In this document: positions 1 through 6,395 of the stretch, in pieces
Layout: each line of letters opens with the position of its first letter
Position numbering within the stretch: position 1 is the first letter of the stretch
DNA from: Neisseriaceae bacterium
GTDB taxonomy: Bacteria; Pseudomonadota; Gammaproteobacteria; Burkholderiales; Neisseriaceae
NCBI GenBank assembly: GCA_017446355.1
Contig: JAFSQZ010000014.1
Location: forward strand, 1 to 6,773
Length of the DNA stretch: 6,773 bases
Direction of reading: 5' to 3'
Position numbers and translations under genes: made by a program
The notes under the pieces: model-generated
What the model was told of the DNA's origin: nothing
Seen by the model: only the letters and a program-made list of their open reading frames with translations
Databases searched by the model: none

Positions 1-2
1 GA

Positions 3-80
3 CTTAATCGTGTCAATATGGTAGGGGTTGTGTTAGCGGTTTTGGCAATTTTAGGTTTATTTTTCTTTCAGGCTGCCTGA
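3..80 (+). CDS. C-terminal end of an unidentified membrane protein (partial)
   Basis: The third frame is open from the window edge to a TGA at 78-80. Its last 25 residues read LNRVN followed by about 16 almost purely hydrophobic residues (MVGVVLAVLAILGLFF) and the tail FQAA. This looks like a final transmembrane helix with a very short tail. The stop codon and the QAA tail lie inside a DUS (67-81), so the uptake sequence seems to form the end of the gene. The gene would converge on ribD. Too little is present to name a family. The other two plus-strand frames stop early (TAG at 22-24, TAA at 5-7). The reading is plausible rather than certain, since a short A+T-rich stretch can look hydrophobic by chance. 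Confidence 0.45.
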   Translation, partial: LNRVNMVGVVLAVLAILGLFFFQAA

Positions 81-81
81 A
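67..81. repeat. DNA uptake sequence (DUS), full 15-mer
   Basis: TTCAGGCTGCCTGAA, matching the Simonsiella-type 12-mer AGGCTGCCTGAA on the plus strand and AGGCAGCCTGAA on the minus strand. In Neisseriaceae, DUS are bound by the pilin ComP and bias transformation towards DNA of the same group. This copy contains the TGA stop of the partial gene at the left edge. Confidence 0.9.
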
Positions 82-110
82 ACCCTTGCAAAGCCTAACG
101 TTTTATCTTT

Positions 111-190
111 GTTATTTTGAGCGTAAGCGAAGAATGTTTATCAAACAAAATAAGATTATTCCATTCGCTTACGTTCAAGGTCAGAATGAC
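111..190. repeat. Long imperfect hairpin repeat between convergent genes
   Basis: Arms 117-131 (TTGAGCGTAAGCGAA) and 164-178 (TTCGCTTACGTTCAA) are inverted copies differing at one base, which is a G-U pair in the plus-strand transcript. The loop is 32 nt, and GAAT (132-135) with ATTC (158-161) could extend the stem past a small bulge. The outer ends are also related: 111-120 reads GTTATTTTGA and the reverse complement of 181-190 reads GTCATTCTGA. Both arms look like diverged copies of one repeat beginning GTCATTCTGAGCGTAAGCGAA. It fills the gap between the left-edge gene and ribD, so it may act as a two-way transcription barrier or RNA-stabilising structure. That role is inference, as no strong U-tract follows on either strand. 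Confidence 0.65.
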
Positions 191-220
191 GCGTTTTGTA
201 AAGGTTTTAAATTGCCGTTT

Positions 221-1330
221 TCAGATTTCTTGCCAACGCATCACCCATTTTACATCATTGTCCAATTGAATAATTTCGGTGGTTTGCCACGTGTTTTCAG
301 GCTTGAGCGCGGCGCGGTTTTCAGGCAGCCTGAATGCGTTTTTAGCGGTGTTTCCCAAAAGTTTTGGGGCTTGGTATAACACCATTTCATCAATTAAATG
401 TTCTTGTAAAAAGGCAGAAACCAAAGTTGCCCCTGCTTCTAATAAAATTTCTCCGATTTGTTGCTCGGCTAAAAATGTTAATACTTCTTTTAAATTCAAT
501 TGGTTATTTTGATTTTCAGGCAGCCTGAATACACGTACATTAGGAAATTGAGCCAAATGTCCATCGTTTTCTTTGGTAATCAAAACCCAAGTTTCTTGTT
601 TATCTTGCACTACTTTCGCATTTTCAGGCAGCCTGAATTGGCTGTCTAATACAATGCGAATGGGTTGACGCAAAGTAGGGAAGTGGCGCACATTTAATTG
701 TGGGTCATCAGCTAAAATGGTGTTAATGCCCGTTACAATCGCGCAACTTTCAGCGCGTAGTATTTGTACGTCCGCGCGTGCGGCTTCACCTGTTATCCAT
801 TTGCTGCTGCCATCAGCAAGTGCGGTTTTGCTGTCTAATGAAGTGGCTATTTTCGCGCGAACAAAAGGGCGTTGACGTTCTATGCGTGAAAGAAAACCGC
901 GATTTAACGCACGAGCTTCGTTTTCTAAAACACCGCATTCAGTGGTAATACCTGCTGCCTGTAATATTTTTAATCCTTTGCCTGCAACCAAAGGATTAGG
1001 GTCAAGCATTGCCACCACGACACGCGCAACGCCTGCTTCAATTAAAGCGTTGGCACAAGGTGGTGTGCGCCCAAAATGCGCACAAGGTTCTAATGTTACA
1101 TACGCTGTTGCGCCTTGTGCTAATGTACCTGCCTGACGCAAAGCGTGAATTTCTGCGTGGGCGGTGCCTGCCTGAATATGAAAACCTTCGCCCACAATTT
1201 GTTTGCCTTGCACAATGACACAACCAACACGCGGATTGGGCGAAGTGCTAAAACGCCCTAATTTTGCCAATTCAAGGGCGCGTTGCATCATTTGTGTGTT
1301 TAGGTCGTTGTGCATTGTATTTTCTTTCAT
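221..1330 (-). CDS. ribD: Bifunctional riboflavin biosynthesis deaminase/reductase RibD
   Basis: RibD carries out the second and third steps of riboflavin synthesis in the cytoplasm: zinc-dependent deamination of the GTP-derived diaminopyrimidine, then NADPH-dependent reduction of its ribosyl side chain. The 369 residues match the usual length (about 367 in E. coli). The N-terminal deaminase domain (about 14-145) has the zinc site HAE at 58-60 and PCAHFGRTPPC at 82-92 (C83, C92). The reductase domain (about 155-369) shows KIATSLDSKTA near 160, TGINTILADDPQL near 200-212, LLEAGATL near 296-303 and APKLLG at 321-326. Three DUS in the reductase half are read in the same frame and each gives FRLPEN (232-237, 268-273, 333-338). 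Neither the start at 1330 nor the alternative ATG at 1315 has a clear ribosome binding site; the shorter form (MHND...) would still keep the whole deaminase. The gene is probably a separate unit from the infB operon. Confidence 0.96.
   Translation of the reverse strand: MKENTMHNDLNTQMMQRALELAKLGRFSTSPNPRVGCVIVQGKQIVGEGFHIQAGTAHAEIHALRQAGTLAQGATAYVTLEPCAHFGRTPPCANALIEAGVARVVVAMLDPNPLVAGKGLKILQAAGITTECGVLENEARALNRGFLSRIERQRPFVRAKIATSLDSKTALADGSSKWITGEAARADVQILRAESCAIVTGINTILADDPQLNVRHFPTLRQPIRIVLDSQFRLPENAKVVQDKQETWVLITKENDGHLAQFPNVRVFRLPENQNNQLNLKEVLTFLAEQQIGEILLEAGATLVSAFLQEHLIDEMVLYQAPKLLGNTAKNAFRLPENRAALKPENTWQTTEIIQLDNDVKWVMRWQEI
320..334. repeat. DUS inside ribD (codons 333-337)
   Basis: TTCAGGCAGCCTGAA on the plus strand. 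In the ribD frame it is read as TTC AGG CTG CCT GAA, giving FRLPE, with Asn following. Full 15-base match. Confidence 0.9.
515..529. repeat. DUS inside ribD (codons 268-272)
   Basis: TTCAGGCAGCCTGAA on the plus strand, again translated as FRLPE followed by Asn. Full 15-base match, in the same frame and orientation as the other two ribD copies. Confidence 0.9.
623..637. repeat. DUS inside ribD (codons 232-236)
   Basis: TTCAGGCAGCCTGAA on the plus strand, translated in ribD as FRLPE followed by Asn just after the conserved IVLDSQ strand of the reductase domain. Full 15-base match. Confidence 0.9.
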
Positions 1331-1373
1331 TGCTTAAAGGTTTCAGGCAGGATTAACGTTTTAAGGACAACAA

Positions 1374-1395
1374 TTCATATATTTTTCATATATTT
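1374..1395. repeat. 11-bp tandem duplication upstream of ribD
   Basis: TTCATATATTT occurs twice back to back (1374-1384, 1385-1395). On the minus strand it reads AAATATATGAA twice, 44-65 bases before the ribD start at 1330. The A+T-rich stretch is the likeliest place for the ribD promoter: TATATG-like -10 boxes occur in each copy, with only a poor TTGTGT near 1420 as a -35. No hexamer pair is good enough to call a promoter. Confidence 0.55.
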
Positions 1396-1431
1396 TATGC
1401 TTAAATTATTTTTTGCCACACAAAAAATCAT

Positions 1432-1467
1432 TTCAGGCTGCCTGAAAAAGGGTTCAGGCAGCCTGAA
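1432..1467 (-). terminator. Inverted DUS pair forming the likely infB terminator
   Basis: Two full DUS, TTCAGGCTGCCTGAA (1432-1446) and TTCAGGCAGCCTGAA (1453-1467), are exact reverse complements separated by six bases (AAAGGG). In the minus-strand transcript they form a 15-bp hairpin about 12 bases past the infB stop. The downstream bases ATGATTTTTT give a short, slightly delayed U-run. Inverted DUS pairs used as intrinsic terminators are well known in Neisseria. This one would end the rimP-nusA-infB transcript before ribD. Each DUS is almost self-complementary, so two small hairpins are a competing fold. Confidence 0.8.
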
Positions 1468-1479
1468 AATTGATGGGTT

Positions 1480-4320
1480 TTATAATGAACGTGCGACTTC
1501 AACCACGTCGTAACATTCTAATTGGTCGCCTGCTAAAATGTCGTTGTAGTTTTTAATCATTAAGCCACATTCAAAGCCTTGTTTCACTTCTTTTACATCG
1601 TCTTTGAAACGTTTAAGTGATGATAATTCGCCAGTGAATACCACGATATTGTTGCGGATAACGCGCACTTTGCTGTCGCGTTTCACCAAACCATCAATCA
1701 CCATACAGCCAGCAATATTGCCAACTTTGGATACGTTGATGACTTGGCGAATTTCCACCATACCTGTGATTTGTTCTTTTTCTTCTGGTGCAAGCATACC
1801 ACTCATGGCTGCCTTAACATCGTCAATGGCTGCGTAAATAACGTTGTAGTAGCGAATTTGTACGTCTTCTGTTTCTGCCAGTTTGCGTGCAGAGCTGTCT
1901 GCTCGGACGTTAAAGCCGATGATGATGGCACCTGATGCAACCGCTAAATTGACATCACTTTCGCTGATGCTGCCCACGCCACTGTGTAAAACATTAACGC
2001 GCACTTCTTCGTTGGACAGTTCTTGCAAGCTTTTCACAAAGGCTTCCGCAGTACCTTGTACGTCTGTTTTCACAATAACCGACAATACTTGTGCTTGGTT
2101 TTCGCCCATATTGTTGAACATATTTTCCAATTTTGCCGCTTGCTGTTTTGCTAAACGGACATCACGATATTTGCCTTGACGGAATAGGGCAACTTCACGT
2201 GCTTTTTTCTCGTCTGCCAACACCAATGCGTCTTCACCTGCGCTGGGTACGTCTGATAAACCCAAAATTTCCACAGGAATAGAAGGTCCTGCTTCGTTGA
2301 TGGGCTTACCTTTTTCGTTGAACATTGCACGGACTTTACCAAATGCAGTGCCAGCTAAAAGCATATCGCCTTTTTTGAGTGTGCCGCTTTGTACCAATAA
2401 GGTTGCCACTGTACCACGACCTTTGTCCAAAGAGGCTTCTACAATAATCCCTTTTGCAGGTGCGTCCACAGGGGCTTTTAATTCCAATACTTCTGCTTGC
2501 AATAAAACCGCGTCCAGTAATTTATCAATATTGGTGCCTTGTTTGGCGGACACGTCTACAAACTGTACATCGCCACCCCATTCTTCGGAAATAACTTCGT
2601 ATTTGGTTAATTCTTGACGAATGCGTTCTGGGTTGGCATTTTCTTTATCAATTTTGTTCACAGCCACCACCAAAGGCACATTCGCCGCTTTGGCGTGTGA
2701 GATGGCTTCAATGGTTTGTGGCATCACGCCGTCATCGGCAGCCACCACCAAAATCACAATATCAGTGGCTTGTGCGCCACGCGCGCGCATAGCGGTAAAC
2801 GCTTCGTGTCCTGGCGTATCCAAGAAAGTAATCACGCCACCTGGTGTTTGCACGTGATACGCGCCGATGTGTTGCGTGATGCCACCAGCTTCGCCTGCCA
2901 CAACTTTTGCGCGGCGAATGTAGTCCAATAATGAAGTTTTACCGTGGTCAACGTGTCCCATCACGGTTACCACTGGCGGACGCGTAACGGCTTCACCAAC
3001 TTCTTGAGCACCGTTTTCGGTCAAGAACGCATCAGGGTCATCAATGGCAGCTGGTTGCCCAATGTGTCCCATTTCTTCAACGACCAAAATAGCCGTGTCT
3101 TGGTCAAGCGATTGGTTAATGGTTACCATCATACCCATTTGCATCAGGGTTTTAACCACTTCCACGCCTTTAACTGCCATTTTATGCGCCAAGTCAGCCA
3201 CAGTAATGGTTTCAGGCACCAATACGGTGTGTACAACAGGTTCAGTTGGTGCTTGGAAACCGTGTTGATTAGGTTCTAATTTCAATTTTTTATTTTTCTT
3301 ACCACCGCTGCGGACGCGTTCATCATCGCCATAACGTGCATTATTGCGATCGGCTTTTCCGCGCATACCTTTGCCTTTGAGATTGTCTTCATCTCGATGA
3401 TGACGGCGATCTTCTTTTTTGCGACTGCCACTGCTTGGATTTTCTTCGTCCATTCGTGGCGCAGGTTTTGTTGCTTTTTTATTGTTTTTATTTTTATTGC
3501 TTACAGATTCAGCATCAGCTGCCTGAATACTGTTTTGTTTATTGGGTTTAGCACTGCGTTGTGCATCTTTTTTGGCTTGGGCAACGGTTTTTGCTTCTTC
3601 GGCTGCTTGAAGTTTTGCCGCTTCACGACGTGCTTTACGTTCTTCGCGCTCTTGTTTTTCACGCAATAATTTTTCTTGTGCTTCACGCAATCTTGCGGCG
3701 CGTTCTTCTTCTTCGCTACGACGTGCAGCTTCTTCTGCGTTCACCACTTCAACAGGACGCAATTCTTCAACCGCTATTTTTTCTTTTTTAGGTTTGCGTT
3801 TACGTTTTTCTTTATCTTTTTGAGCGGTATTTTCAGATGATGGCATATTTTCTGCGGTATTTTTTTCTTTGGCGACTTTTTCCGCTTTTTCTACTTTTTT
3901 CTCTGTTTTTTCCGCTTTTGCTGTTTTTTCTGTTTTTACGGCTGCTTTTGAATTTTCTACTGGGGCTGCCTGAACAGTTTCTGCCACAGTTTCAGCTGTT
4001 TTTTCAACCGTTTTTTCAGTATTGGCTTTTTTGCGTTTAGCTGCCTGAATTTTTGCGGTTTCTGCTTCGGCTTTTGCTTTGGCTTGTAAGCGTGCTTCAT
4101 CTACTGCATCAACTGCTGCTTTGGCAACAGGTTCAGCGGTTTTTTCTGTTTCAGGCAGCGTTTTTGCTGGTTTTTCCACTGTTTCTTTGGTTTTTTTAGC
4201 AGAGGTTGCAGCATCTTTGCCAGCAGCTTGCGCCAATAATTCTTCGGTGGTTGGTGCAACAACGTGGCGACGTTTCTTGCGAACTACTTCGGTTTCTCTA
4301 TTTTGACGAGATGTTGTCAT
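1480..4320 (-). CDS. infB: Translation initiation factor IF2, lacking the usual N-terminal fold
   Basis: IF2 is the GTPase that places initiator fMet-tRNA on the 30S subunit and promotes joining of the 50S subunit. The 946 residues show a basic start (ETEVVRKKRRHVV, 9-21), a charged Ala/Lys/Glu linker (about 35-345), the second IF2_N-type fold (about 366-420) and the G domain: GHVDHGKT 455-462, T482 in the switch region, DTPGHE 501-506, NKID 555-558, SAK 591-593. Domains II (about 617-720), III (about 740-840) and IV (about 845-946) follow, ending EVARSL as in Neisseria. From memory, neisserial and E. coli IF2 start with about 75-80 residues of a small helical fold before the RKKR-type stretch; here the protein begins at that stretch. 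The start is secure: AAGGAG lies at 4329-4334, 8 nt upstream, and two in-frame stops (TAA TGT TAA, 4341-4333) block any extension. The nusA stop is 18 bases upstream. Confidence 0.97.
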   Translation of the reverse strand: MTTSRQNRETEVVRKKRRHVVAPTTEELLAQAAGKDAATSAKKTKETVEKPAKTLPETEKTAEPVAKAAVDAVDEARLQAKAKAEAETAKIQAAKRKKANTEKTVEKTAETVAETVQAAPVENSKAAVKTEKTAKAEKTEKKVEKAEKVAKEKNTAENMPSSENTAQKDKEKRKRKPKKEKIAVEELRPVEVVNAEEAARRSEEEERAARLREAQEKLLREKQEREERKARREAAKLQAAEEAKTVAQAKKDAQRSAKPNKQNSIQAADAESVSNKNKNNKKATKPAPRMDEENPSSGSRKKEDRRHHRDEDNLKGKGMRGKADRNNARYGDDERVRSGGKKNKKLKLEPNQHGFQAPTEPVVHTVLVPETITVADLAHKMAVKGVEVVKTLMQMGMMVTINQSLDQDTAILVVEEMGHIGQPAAIDDPDAFLTENGAQEVGEAVTRPPVVTVMGHVDHGKTSLLDYIRRAKVVAGEAGGITQHIGAYHVQTPGGVITFLDTPGHEAFTAMRARGAQATDIVILVVAADDGVMPQTIEAISHAKAANVPLVVAVNKIDKENANPERIRQELTKYEVISEEWGGDVQFVDVSAKQGTNIDKLLDAVLLQAEVLELKAPVDAPAKGIIVEASLDKGRGTVATLLVQSGTLKKGDMLLAGTAFGKVRAMFNEKGKPINEAGPSIPVEILGLSDVPSAGEDALVLADEKKAREVALFRQGKYRDVRLAKQQAAKLENMFNNMGENQAQVLSVIVKTDVQGTAEAFVKSLQELSNEEVRVNVLHSGVGSISESDVNLAVASGAIIIGFNVRADSSARKLAETEDVQIRYYNVIYAAIDDVKAAMSGMLAPEEKEQITGMVEIRQVINVSKVGNIAGCMVIDGLVKRDSKVRVIRNNIVVFTGELSSLKRFKDDVKEVKQGFECGLMIKNYNDILAGDQLECYDVVEVARSL
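3518..4159. repeat. Four partial DUS in the IF2 linker coding region
   Basis: The 10-mer GCTGCCTGAA, the last ten bases of the Simonsiella-type DUS, occurs on the plus strand at 3518-3527, 3965-3974 and 4040-4049, and on the minus strand at 4150-4159. The first three are read in infB as I/V-Q-A-A (IQAA, VQAA, IQAA) and the fourth as LPE. The copy at 3965 also has the preceding G, so it matches 11 of 12 DUS bases. Whether these incomplete copies support uptake cannot be told from sequence. Confidence 0.6.
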
Positions 4321-4328
4321 TTTATCTT

Positions 4329-4334
4329 CTCCTT
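4329..4334 (-). promoter_or_regulatory. infB ribosome binding site
   Basis: On the minus strand AAGGAG stands 8 nt before the infB ATG and overlaps the second of two in-frame TAA codons after nusA. It fixes the infB start and shows that the short N-terminus is not an annotation error. Confidence 0.85.
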
Positions 4335-4338
4335 AACA

Positions 4339-5844
4339 TTAAGCCGCACCGTTATCATCAGTGAACCAATGCGCACGCGCCGCGTTAATCACTTCTGCTG
4401 CTTTGGTTTCACTAACGCCAGTGATTTCCACCAATTCAGCAACCGATAATTCGGCCAAATCATCACGTGTGAACACATCTTTTTCTGCCAAATTGGTCAG
4501 CATATCTTCGTCCACACCTTCTAATGCTTTCAAATCTTCGGCAATATGATTGATTTTTTCTTGTTTTGCCAAAGCTTCATTTAACAAAACATCACGCGCT
4601 TTTTGACGTAAATCAGCCACCATTTGTTCATCAAAGGTTTCAATACTCAATAGCTCATCTTCGGGGACATACGCCACTTCTTCCAAGCTCACAAATCCTT
4701 CTTGTACCAAAGTGTCGGCAACTTCTTGGCTAACTTCCAATTTCTCAATAAACAAGGCACTCAATACCGCATCTTCTTCGGCATTACGCTGTTCTTCTTC
4801 ATCGGCAGTCATAATATTTAATTGCCAATCGGTTAAACTTGATGCCAAGCGCACGTTTTGACCATTTTTACCAATTGCCAAAGACAACTGATCTTCGTCC
4901 ACAATCACATCGGCGACTTTATTTTCTTCATCTACTACAATACGATTAACTTTGGCAGGAGATAAAGAATTGATAATAAAATCAGCAGGTTCAGGTGAAT
5001 ACAACACCACATCAATGCGTTCACCATTTAATTCATTAGAAACCGCGTTCACACGAGTACCGCGCACGCCAATACACGTTCCTTGTGGGTCAATACGTTG
5101 GTCTTTGGAATAAACCGCAATTTTAGAACGTTGCCCCGCATCACGCGCCACCGCTTTAATTTCCAACAAACCATCAGCAATTTCAGGCACTTCTTGTTCA
5201 AACAATTTAACCAAAAATTCAGGGATTGCGCGACTCAACATCACCTGTTTGCGACCACTATTTAATTCATCAACACGCAAAAACAATGCGCGAATACGAT
5301 CGCCACCACGATAATTTTCACGTGGCAACATATGATTACGTGCAATTAAGGCTTCTAGTTTGGGGGCAACTTCTACAACAACGCCATGACGTTCCACGCG
5401 TTTTACCGTGCCCACCACAATATCATCGCGATTTTTCAAAAAACTGCTTAAAACCTGTTCACGTTCCGCATCGCGAATACGTTGTAAAATAATTTGTTTC
5501 GCTGTTTGCGCAGCCTGACGACCAAATGCTTCATTAGAAATCACTTCTTCATAATAGTCGCCCACTTCAATTTCAATACCAGGAATTTCTTCCTGAATTT
5601 GCTCAATGGTTTTTTCCAATTCAGGATAAGTGTAATCCAAATCTTCCACAATCAACCATTTACGAATCGTTTGATGTTCGCCCGTTTCGCGGTTAATATG
5701 TACTTCCAAATTCATATGTTCACGGTCAGCTTTTTTCTTTGCAGCATTACCCAATGCCACTTCCAAAGCTTCAAAAACCACATCTAAATCCACATTTTTT
5801 TCAGTTGCCAAAGCTTTTGCCAAATCCAAAATTTCGCGGCTCAT
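4339..5844 (-). CDS. nusA: Transcription termination/antitermination factor NusA
   Basis: NusA binds RNA polymerase and nascent RNA. It promotes pausing and hairpin-dependent termination, and it takes part in antitermination on rRNA operons. The 501 residues follow the long proteobacterial layout: N-terminal polymerase-binding domain (1-125, MSREILDLAKALATEKN at the start), S1 RNA-binding domain (about 138-204, with VGTVKRVERHGVVVEV), KH1 with GVRG at 259-262 (in RIDPQGTCIGVRG), KH2 with GKNG at 325-328 (in LAIGKNGQNVRLAS), and two acidic helix-hairpin-helix C-terminal repeats (about 365-425 and 438-492). These repeats are typical of gamma- and betaproteobacterial NusA. No key motif is missing. 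The start is supported by AGGAG at 5851-5855, 6 nt upstream. nusA is the middle gene of the operon, 42 bp after rimP and 18 bp before infB, and is in frame with infB. Confidence 0.98.
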   Translation of the reverse strand: MSREILDLAKALATEKNVDLDVVFEALEVALGNAAKKKADREHMNLEVHINRETGEHQTIRKWLIVEDLDYTYPELEKTIEQIQEEIPGIEIEVGDYYEEVISNEAFGRQAAQTAKQIILQRIRDAEREQVLSSFLKNRDDIVVGTVKRVERHGVVVEVAPKLEALIARNHMLPRENYRGGDRIRALFLRVDELNSGRKQVMLSRAIPEFLVKLFEQEVPEIADGLLEIKAVARDAGQRSKIAVYSKDQRIDPQGTCIGVRGTRVNAVSNELNGERIDVVLYSPEPADFIINSLSPAKVNRIVVDEENKVADVIVDEDQLSLAIGKNGQNVRLASSLTDWQLNIMTADEEEQRNAEEDAVLSALFIEKLEVSQEVADTLVQEGFVSLEEVAYVPEDELLSIETFDEQMVADLRQKARDVLLNEALAKQEKINHIAEDLKALEGVDEDMLTNLAEKDVFTRDDLAELSVAELVEITGVSETKAAEVINAARAHWFTDDNGAA

Positions 5845-5850
5845 TGTCCA

Positions 5851-5855
5851 CTCCT
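5851..5855 (-). promoter_or_regulatory. nusA ribosome binding site
   Basis: The minus strand reads AGGAG followed by TGGACA and the nusA ATG. It is a much stronger site than the one before rimP, suggesting nusA is translated more often than the first gene of the operon. Confidence 0.8.
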
Positions 5856-5886
5856 AAAAAAATAAAATCATCAAAATATTAAAATA

Positions 5887-6318
5887 CTAAAACTTAAATT
5901 CAGGCTTAATACGAGCCTTATCAATATTGTTCAACTCAATTTCCACCGTTTTATCATCAAACGACAAAAACAACACATCATTTTCAAAGCGTTCAATGTG
6001 ACCAATAAAGTTTTTTTGACCATCAATAGGCAAACGCGTTTTCAACTTAATCAGGCTGCCTGAAAAACGAACAAAGTCAGCTGCCTTTTTCAAAGGACGA
6101 TCCAAACCAGGACTAGAAATTTCCAAATTTTTATAGTCCACATCTTCCACCATAAACACGCGGCTCAAATGATTGCTCACGGTTGCGCAATCGTCCACAG
6201 TAATACCTGTTTCATTATCAATAAACACACGCAGCGTGCCTTGTGGTGTTAATTCAAAATCCACCAACTCATAACCCAAACCAGGCAAAGTTTTATCTAA
6301 AATCTCTTGAATATCCAT
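5887..6318 (-). CDS. rimP: Ribosome maturation factor RimP
   Basis: RimP is a small cytoplasmic protein needed for late assembly of the 30S ribosomal subunit. The 143 residues fit the family (about 140-155). The N-terminal domain (1-75) carries GYELVDFEL (15-23), LRVFID (29-34), VDDCATVS (41-48) and the hallmark LEISSPGLDRPL (65-76). The C-terminal Sm-like barrel (about 80-143) follows, including the VEIEL strand and the KARIKPEF end. It is the first gene of the rimP-nusA-infB operon, an order conserved in many bacteria. The ATG at 6318 is preceded only by GTAAAAGAAT, a weak ribosome binding site. A 12-base DUS lies inside the gene at 6053-6064, read through FSGSL. No frame disruption is seen. 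Confidence 0.97.
   Translation of the reverse strand: MDIQEILDKTLPGLGYELVDFELTPQGTLRVFIDNETGITVDDCATVSNHLSRVFMVEDVDYKNLEISSPGLDRPLKKAADFVRFSGSLIKLKTRLPIDGQKNFIGHIERFENDVLFLSFDDKTVEIELNNIDKARIKPEFKF
6053..6064 (+). repeat. DUS 12-mer inside rimP
   Basis: AGGCTGCCTGAA is intact on the plus strand, but the extended palindrome is broken at its left end (ATCAGG instead of TTCAGG). Only the Simonsiella-type reading is a complete 12-mer here. Read in rimP, it encodes part of RFSGSLIK. Confidence 0.85.
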
Positions 6319-6337
6319 ATTCTTTTACGAAAGCCAT

Positions 6338-6366
6338 AAAAACAAAAAAATGGCGCAAGGCCATTT
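6338..6366 (-). terminator. Intrinsic-terminator-like hairpin in the rimP leader (candidate attenuator)
   Basis: In the minus-strand transcript AAATGGC (6366-6360) pairs perfectly with GCCATTT (6354-6348) around a 5-nt loop, CTTGC. The U-rich run TTTTTTTGTTTTT (6350-6338) follows at once, the classic form of an intrinsic terminator. It lies about 22 bases downstream of the predicted start of transcription and about 20 bases before the rimP ATG. It would therefore stop transcripts before the operon they serve, suggesting attenuation. No gene lies upstream on this strand within the window that it could otherwise terminate. NusA strengthens pausing and termination at such hairpins, so feedback by NusA is a reasonable but unproven idea. 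Confidence 0.65.
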
Positions 6367-6395
6367 CTCATTAAAGTATCTGAAAAATCTTGCTG

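Noticed and set aside
86..379. 97-residue open frame on the plus strand
   Set aside because: It runs through the hairpin repeat and then antisense to the 3' end of ribD. No ribosome binding site and no recognisable protein.
1331..1431. FMN riboswitch upstream of ribD
   Set aside because: The space before ribD is short and A+T-rich and has none of the conserved RFN-element segments.
3397..4040. Hydrophobic plus-strand open frames antisense to the IF2 linker (phenylalanine- and leucine-rich)
   Set aside because: They are the complement of the Lys/Glu-rich linker codons, which automatically read as Phe/Leu on the other strand. They are not membrane proteins.
6292..6337. Possible 14-codon leader peptide (MAFVKEYGYSRDFR) overlapping the rimP start
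   Set aside because: Its ATG follows a U-run with no ribosome binding site, and it has no regulatory codon run. Most likely a chance frame.
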